NCBI GenBank assembly: GCA_963969345.1
Contig: OZ017766.1
Span: forward strand, 1,178,001 to 1,242,000
Reading direction: 5' to 3'
Origin: Turbatrix aceti
Lineage: Eukaryota; Nematoda; Chromadorea; Rhabditida; Panagrolaimidae
Length of the DNA stretch: 64,000 bases
The notes under the pieces: generated by a model
The model's database searches: none
Told to the model about the DNA's origin: nothing
Seen by the model: the letters and a program-made list of their open reading frames with translations, nothing else
Part shown: positions 57,923-64,000 of the stretch, piece after piece
Numbering within the stretch: position 1 is the stretch's first letter
Layout of the letters: every line of letters starts with the position of its first letter
Made by a program: the position numbers and the translations under genes

Positions 57923-59048
57923 GCCCTAACGATGAATGCGGCTGACATTTTTGTCTGTGCTTCCACGCATGCAGTAGACAACCAAGCGACGGTTAGACAA
58001 CGACAGAAAATCAAGTCTATGCGGTGGCGCTCTGCGCTTTCCCTTTTTACATATTTTATTACACATTTTTTTCTGACACCTAACCGACAGCATCCAGAAT
58101 TGTCGGTCGACGGTTCCAATTTTGAATGACAGCTGATAACAAAACAATTAAATCATTAAAATTGTGTATTTTATAGTTTCTACATTGTACACGTGAGCGC
58201 TTCGCCTCGACTAATATAAAGGTTCCCTTGTTCGTTTTGATATCAGTCAGCCAACCACTCGATTCCTTCTCCGCAGGAGAGACCGTTTTGGCTTCAACGT
58301 TGCCCGCTGGCAGCATGCAGTTTGTTTTTTTTCACGTGTTTGTCCGCAACTAGTGCATTATTGATGTTTGGTTTTTGAGTGGCTAACCAGTACACTTGGT
58401 CGTGTAGTAATTATAAATACTGAATGAATGGACAACAATGGATGCGCGTTCACGAATATTCTTACACGGCAGTCCGCGCGTAATTTTCGGCGGGAAACGA
58501 ACGCGTTTGTCTCTTCTGTGGATTGGTAGAAGCGGTTCTTGCTTGCGGCGATGTTCTACGCTTTATTGTCCTTTCTGGCCAGAATTCTGATACTTCATGG
58601 ACGATTCAAAAGTTTTAGTTTTTCAATTGATTAATAATAGCGATCCTAGCTATCAACATCATTCCTGACAGCTTATATTGTTTTTTATGGCTACTGGAAG
58701 GAGGGGAGGTGGACAAGACTTAAGCTGACAGGTTTTCTTGCAGCAACCAGTCCTGGTTAAAAGCGCTGTTAGCATGAGACGTTGCGTTCCTTATCGCGTC
58801 ATGACGCTTGCTTCGTGACTAATGACCGATTCATGCTCGCCTTCTCTCGCGCAATTGTTTTAAAATTTATTTTTTATTGAGTTAATGTTAAACGAACGTT
58901 TATGAAACTCTGTAGTAATTGAATTTTGATAGTTGTTTAATGCTACGTTTTATTTCGTGTCGTGTTTTTGACGAATTTTTTTGTGCTCGGGTGTTTTCGT
59001 GCAGACAAGGTATTTTTTAAATTACGTTAATTATTTAGTTTTGTCGTT
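57923..59048. other. Intergenic region (1.1 kb)
   Basis: Holds the U5 copy 1 promoter at its left end and the nucleoredoxin-like gene promoter at its right. The rest is AT-rich with no recognised gene. Confidence 0.4.
57971..58000 (-). promoter_or_regulatory. Candidate snRNA proximal sequence element, copy 1
   Basis: It lies about 49-78 bp upstream of the U5 start. It shares GCAGTA, then CAA and GGTTAGA at matching spacing with the region upstream of copy 2, while intervening DNA differs. Position and conservation fit a PSE bound by SNAPc. Confidence 0.5.
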
Positions 59049-59562
59049 ATGTCGATCTGGGAAGGAGTCGATATTCTCGATAGCGAGCACCAGAAGCACC
59101 CAGCAACCGAAGCACTCAACGGCAAGGTTGTTGCGCTCTACTTTTCAGCCGGTTGGTGCCCCCCGTGCCGGGCATTTACTCCCAAGCTTAAGGTAGGCTT
59201 TCGCCGTCCTTCCTCTGCAAAACACACTAACTTAACTGTACGCTTTCTTACAGCGCTTCTACGAAGCCCTACAGGAAGCCGGCAAGCCCTTCGAGGTCGT
59301 CTGGCTATCACGGGATCGCGCGGCCGAAGACCTGGTCGAGTACTACGAAGACCATCACGGCAAGTGGTACTACGTAGAGTACGGCAGCCCACTGGTGGAT
59401 GCATGGAGAGAGAAGTACGACGTCAAGACTATCCCAGCGCTGAAGGTCATCAAGCCCGACGGCAAGGTAGTAGTCAGCGATGCCCGAACAGAAGTCACCG
59501 AAAAAGGCGCGGACGACCCCGTCGAACTATTCGAAGAGTGGGTCGCCTTCCTCGAAGACTAA
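59049..59562 (+). CDS. Nucleoredoxin/tryparedoxin-like protein
   Basis: Exons 59049-59192 and 59254-59562 (150 aa), phase 0. A thioredoxin fold with the active site WCPPC (C37 and C40) in YFSAGWCPPCRAFTPKL, then FEVVWLSRDR, and the cis-proline region VKTIPALKVIKPDGKVV. Length and WCPPC are typical of the nucleoredoxin-like proteins that nematodes have in several copies. It reduces protein disulfides; the substrate is unknown and there is no signal peptide, so it is probably cytosolic or nuclear. AATAAA at 59627-59632. It sits between GSTK paralogs B and C. Confidence 0.93.
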
Positions 59563-59908
59563 TGACGTCATCTCACTGTACTGTTCATTGCATTGTTCTG
59601 TACCCAGTACTGATGTGATCGCTTTCAATAAACACGCATGTGTGTGAATAGTCTTTTCGGGGAGGGGAAGACGAAGTGCAATTATTCTTTGACAGTGCGA
59701 CGTAGTGTACTTTAGTAATGATACAAAAACAATGTTTTTGAAACAAAAGTGAAATGAAAGAATTGAAAACGACTAAAAAATTCTATTTCCTTTTGGGAAG
59801 TCCCTGGAGCGACCTGATGATAATGGCAATACAAAGATTTTCGTTTCGTTATCAGCAAAACACCAATCTGCGAAAATTTACGAAGAAAAAAAAATAAAAA
59901 AAGTTTTT

Positions 59909-60023
59909 TAGCCCATCGCAAGGACTTCCAAAAATTGGGTAAGACTCATATGAGCCTACTTGCTCGGAAGCGGTTAGTAAAAGGCGAATCGCTTTCGTTC
60001 AAAGACAAGTAAGCCAGAGGTAT
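59909..60023 (-). ncRNA. U5: U5 spliceosomal snRNA, copy 2
   Basis: About 115 nt on the minus strand, nearly identical to copy 1 through stem 1, the loop CGCCTTTTACTAA and the Sm site AATTTTTGG. The differences lie in the 3' hairpin and near CTTTCG/CTTATTCG in stem 1. It begins ATACCTCTGG, close to the usual U5 start. A T-rich stretch follows the 3' end on the coding strand. Confidence 0.92.
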
Positions 60024-60068
60024 ATGTCAAACCTGCCGGCGGCTTTTTCTACCATCGCTCTCCCTTGT

Positions 60069-60098
60069 GCAGTATGCGATCAAACTATGGTTAGAGAA
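60069..60098 (-). promoter_or_regulatory. Candidate snRNA proximal sequence element, copy 2
   Basis: About 46-75 bp upstream of U5 copy 2, with GCAGTA..CAA..GGTTAGA conserved against copy 1. Inferred PSE. Confidence 0.5.
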
Positions 60099-60473
60099 AA
60101 AGACAAATGTACACTCATCTGTATACTTTCCAGTTTTCGACGTTCGCATTAAAAAAAATATTTGTCATTAAAATTCCTCTTCCGTCGAGCAAATAATTAC
60201 GATCAATTCAAGGTGTAGTCATCATTTTGGTACACCCGCTGGCTGTTTGGTGTCAGGGGGAAGACCGGCCCCCCTTTTCACCTGCCCCTCACCTGGTTAA
60301 GTAGATCGGTGATCATTGACCTGCTGCAACAAAAAATAGCAGCCACGTTGCTGCAGCATTGCAAAATGATGACAATCGTTGTTCTTCGGGGAAAGTCATC
60401 ACCAGAAAAACGTATTTATACTCTGTGGAGTTGAGCAACACAAAATCAATTTCACCAGTCGTATTTCTTCACA

Positions 60474-61191
60474 ATGACGGCTGCAAATGGAGGCGATGCA
60501 GTGCTGGACTTCTACTTCGACGTGATTTCGCCGTACTCGTACATTGGCTTCGAAGTAAGTCCAAAAACTATTTTGATGTAAAAATTTTCCACTTTTTTAG
60601 GCGTTGCTCCGATACCTGCCCCAGCTCCCCGCCAAAGTTAACTTGAAGCCAGCATACCTGCACGGCATTTTCAAGGGCGCATCCAACGTCTCACCGATCT
60701 ACAACAAGGCGAAGAATGACTACATCACCCAGGACCTGGTCATCGCCGCCCGGTACTGGCACGTCCCGATCCGTTTTCCGGAGGAGTTCATCGAGGTTTT
60801 CGTCAACCGCGGCAGCCTCAAAGCACACCGCTTCCTGGTTGCCCTCAAACTGCAGCATCCGGAATTTCTGAACAAGACCACCCTTGACTTCTTCAAGGCC
60901 GTCTATGAGCGGGACGAACCCATCTACCTGGAAGAACACGTCCGGAAGATTGCGACAAAGCTCGGGTTTTCGGACGTCGACAAACTCATCCAGGAATCTG
61001 AGACTGAAGAGGTCAAGGCTCTCGTCGAGCAGTACACGAAGGACGCCATCGACTCCGGGGGATTCGGAGCGCCGTGGGCGGTCCTACGCCAGCCAGGCAA
61101 GGAAGACCTGCATTTCTTCGGCAGTGATCGGCTACCGTATATTCTCAACGAGCTCGGAGTCGAGTTCATTGGGCCGTTCCCAAAGAAATGA
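60474..61191 (+). CDS. gstk: Kappa-class glutathione transferase, paralog C
   Basis: Exons 60474-60554 and 60601-61191 (223 aa). DFYFDVISPYSYIGFE is the closest of the three to the human SPYSWLGFE, with catalytic Ser19. SGGFGAPWAVL and FFGSDRLPYI are conserved. It ends FPKK with no SKL. It is separated from paralog B by the nucleoredoxin-like gene and a second U5 copy, which suggests that a GSTK-U5 unit was duplicated. About 450 bp before it (60024-60473) contain only the U5 promoter side and AT-rich DNA. Confidence 0.94.
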
Positions 61192-61308
61192 AAAAGATAC
61201 CGTCATCCAATGAAAAAAAACAAGTTGTATTTGTGATCAGTGTCGCGAATTCTTCGCGAACGCATCGCGACAATCAGTCGTGTGAGCATAAATAATGCAA
61301 AGTGTACA

Positions 61309-63210
61309 TCAATCGGTAGCAGGCTTGACAAATGTTGTAAGAGGCGCCGATTCAGTACCGTAATTCATGAGATCTTCATTTTCGTCTTGCAATGCTGAAA
61401 AAAACATACACTTTCAGTGATTCAAAAATTTGCGTGTACCTTGAGCGTTAGAATAATGCTTGTGCGACGGAGCGTACATCGAAAGCAGGAGTAGGACATA
61501 GATGTTCCACATGCCAAAAGTACCGGTGAAGAAGCTGGACGTCGACTGGGTTAGGAAGGATTCATCGTGATCGTTGCCGTGCAGCTGACCTTCCCCCCAC
61601 TGTTTCATGACATACGAAGCAATGGTTGCCGCAGCACAGACGAGTGTGAAAATCATCAAAAACTTGAATCTATAGATGACGGCTTCGGTCTTGAGTCGCC
61701 GCATCTCGCTGAGGTGATAGAGTTGCGCGGAGCGCTTGGCCCTGATCGTCTGCCATACCAGGACGATTTTGAATGCCAGGAAGATGAAATAGGAAGTAGC
61801 GCAGGTGAACGCGGTAAACAAGATGCCGTACGCCATTTTCTCACCCGCGGAAGACGCCCAGATGCTGAAAAAAGGGTCTGAAAGCTGGAGGCCCCGCTCG
61901 GCTAGATCATAGACCAGGAGACAGGTGGACGCCGTCCCGATGAACGACAGATTCCTCCAGTAGTTGGACAGACGGCTGTGCACGGCGTTGTCTATGAGGT
62001 GCTCGCCGGCGAAGATGAGCCAGAAAGAGAACAGAACCGTGTAGAAAAGGCCTTGTCGGAGGTCGCTGATCAGGAGCATGCACGGCACGCGGAACCACAG
62101 CGAGATCCATTCAATCGGGACTGAAAGCAGATTGATTAGAGGCAAGCATTCGTAATCCCGCAAAGAAACTCACAATCAAGCACACAGAGGCTAATGCCCA
62201 GCGTCATGACGGCCTTCTCGACAAGAAAAGGTGCTCGGTTCAGCGCCGAGACTCGCCGATGGTACCAGAGCGTGGCCAGGATGACGAAAGGCGAGATGGC
62301 GGTCTTCAGGAGCAGCCAGACGATAGTAAAACCTCCGTTTTGGTGGATGGCGATCACACGCAGGTCGTTGATGAGCCCGATGGCGCAGTTCGGACCGTCC
62401 GGATTGGTTGCACAGAGAGTTCGGTTGACGGGCAGCCTGATGTTGAGGAGGTAGAAAGGGTAGTTGTTCGCCCCGAGTTCAAACAAATCGATGGTGGAGC
62501 AGTTGTACAAGTGCCCGGGTTCTCGCTTGTCGTCATCGATGGTGCACTCCAGGTTGCGGTGGATGGTGGTGGTGATGAAGTCGTTCCACGCTCCTGGTTT
62601 GTCCGTTTTCTTCCGATGCGCCATCCGAACTTCGAGTTGCATCAGAGCTTTTTTTCCTAAAAAAATCGTGGTAAAACAATTAAAGCATAAAATTTGTGCC
62701 AAGACAGAAAAAATCATGTTAAAACTCACGGAGAGGATACGATGGATTGTACTCGATTTCAACCTCGAGCATGCCAAGAAGAAATTGAAACCACGGAGAG
62801 TACTCAAGTTCGGCGCCGTTCCTCGGATGCGGCATCTGCGCTACGAAGACTATATCCCTCATATCCGCAGAACGGGGGCTGTAGTGTTCGAGGGCTTCTA
62901 TGATCGCGCACTTCTGCAAACAAGAATTACGTTTGAAAAGTGAAAAAATACAAACCCTCGGGCGAAGGTGAAACCACTCATGGCTACGACCTCCATTCGG
63001 ATCTTGGCACTTGGTCATGAGGAATTCCATAGACGACGAAGGCTGGGGAGCTGCAAATGGTTCGTTTTTGTGAAAAAACATGAATGCTTATGGAAACTCA
63101 CAAAAATAAGCGCCGATCGCGAAAAAGGTCATCTGAACCACGAGCAGCATGACAAGGATGACAAAGAGCTTTTTATTGCTAAGGTTTTCGATCACCGCGC
63201 CGCTGGCCAT
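61309..63210 (-). CDS. mig-14: Wntless/MIG-14 Wnt cargo receptor
   Basis: Six exons on the minus strand: 63210-63102, 63050-62956, 62913-62730, 62656-62174, 62120-61440 and 61394-61309 (545 aa; human WLS 541). The first ATG follows TTTTTTTTCAG by 7 nt. The N-terminus (MASGAVIENLSNKK) and first membrane segment match WLS. A lumenal domain follows, with SPWFQFLLGMLEVEIEY, then FYLLNIRLPVN and IHQNGGFT, then seven further membrane segments. Typical loops are RQGLFYTVLFSFWLIF (shortened) and GMWNIYVLLLLSMYAPSHK. It carries lipidated Wnt from the Golgi to the surface and returns through retromer. The YEGL endocytosis motif of human WLS is replaced here by TEAV. Confidence 0.96.
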
Positions 63211-64000
63211 GGCTGTACTGAAAAAAAATATTAAAAATCATTTGCAAATATTTAATTGAATATTTTTGGCGCGCGACAGACACAAAGTTGGAAACAAAAT
63301 CAAAGCAACGCCAATCCTGCCCATTACCAAGACTCATTGTGTCACACAATCCAATCCCATCCCGTCTTCCTCGTGTTGTATTCCCCGCCGACGCCGACCG
63401 CTGAACCGCCGCCGACCGCCGGCCGCGCTCTTCTTTTTTCCCAGTTGTTGGTTCCTCTGTGCTCCTCAACTCTGACTTGGAACGAACGAGTGAGAGCGTA
63501 AGACAGAAATCGTAAAAATGGATTGATGACAGGGCCTTGGACGCCCGTGGACGCTGAGTGGTTTAGCGGCGGCATTGATGGTTGAACCGAAGAGCAAACA
63601 GGCACACACTTTGCGAGAAAACATCCAAAATGGTACTAAACTGAACGCTTCTTACAGAAAAAAATTCCGAGGCAATAAAAAAGTGAATGGTGAATTTGAA
63701 AGGTCGTATGTTGTCGAAAATGTTGTTGGGCCGGCTGTTGGGATGGGTTGGCTGGCTGGTTCTCCAACGACCAAGGCAATAAAAGGTTGAACTGAATTGA
63801 TGCAAACACACGAAAATGTCTGTTTGGCGGAATACCAATTTTTTGTTTCCTGAACAAAAACACCCTTCGTGATTCACTCTTGCAGCCGAAATCAAAAACG
63901 TTGAACGAAAAAAAGGCTGTTGTTTGCAGTAAAATCAATCGGAAGAGGTGCAGCAGCAAGGATAGGAGAGGTAAGAAGAGAAGAGATGCTCGTTGATTCT
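63211..64000. other. Right edge, upstream of Wntless
   Basis: GC-richer island near 63380-63470, otherwise AT-rich. It presumably holds the Wntless promoter and outron. Open frames on both strands overlap each other and show no motif. No supported gene reaches the window edge. Confidence 0.4.

Overview
This 64 kb window is animal nuclear DNA, almost certainly from a chromadorean nematode; I do not assign a genus. Reasons: many introns are 37-60 nt and end in TTTTCAG or TTTTTAG. Strong acceptor-like sites sit a few bases upstream of many start codons, as expected for spliced-leader trans-splicing. The proteins resemble nematode families: a FAT-2-type desaturase, SULP/SLC26 permeases, GSTK, a CES-2/PAR-like bZIP, GPB-1 and MIG-14. 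Gene order is compact where genes exist, separated by AT-rich gene-free stretches. All exon limits were set by hand from splice-site reading and phase matching.

Layout. 0-3 kb: 3' end of an unknown small membrane protein gene, two mobile elements and a small proline-rich protein. 3-6.2 kb: LRRC57 (-) and BUD31 (+) diverging from a 243 bp gap, then a fatty-acid desaturase (-). 8.1-10.1 kb: a transcription factor with two separate bZIP domains (-), followed by 8.6 kb without a recognisable gene. 18.7 kb: a small LIM-only protein. 19.3-24.9 kb: a repeat-rich block holding a mariner relic, several hAT-like MITEs, a large palindrome and a possibly decaying unknown nuclear protein gene. 25.3-28.3 kb: a Bicaudal-C/GLD-3 family RNA-binding protein with a MITE sitting exactly on a 3' splice site. 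28.3-34.4 kb: gene-free. 34.4-39.2 kb: G-protein beta subunit. 41.9-46.3 kb: an operon-like trio (CapZ beta, SCO1, TFIIF alpha). 46.4-51.1 kb: two tandem SLC26 anion transporters with a gene-conversion tract. 52.6-55.6 kb: nested transposons, with a young LTR element inside a MITE inside an old solo LTR. 55.8-61.2 kb: three kappa-class GST genes, a nucleoredoxin-like protein and two U5 snRNA genes. 61.3-63.2 kb: the Wnt-secretion receptor MIG-14/Wntless (-).

Most genes are housekeeping and functionally unrelated: splicing (BUD31, U5), transcription (TFIIF, bZIP), RNA control (BicC/GLD-3), signalling (G beta, Wntless), redox (GSTK, nucleoredoxin, SCO1), lipid and anion metabolism. The most unusual items are the tandem-bZIP protein, the duplicated 3' splice site made by a hAT MITE, the three-layer transposon nest whose empty site is preserved in a second MITE copy, the 264 bp conversion tract in the SLC26 pair, a miRNA-like hairpin near 18.05 kb, and peroxisomal targeting in only one of three GSTK paralogs.
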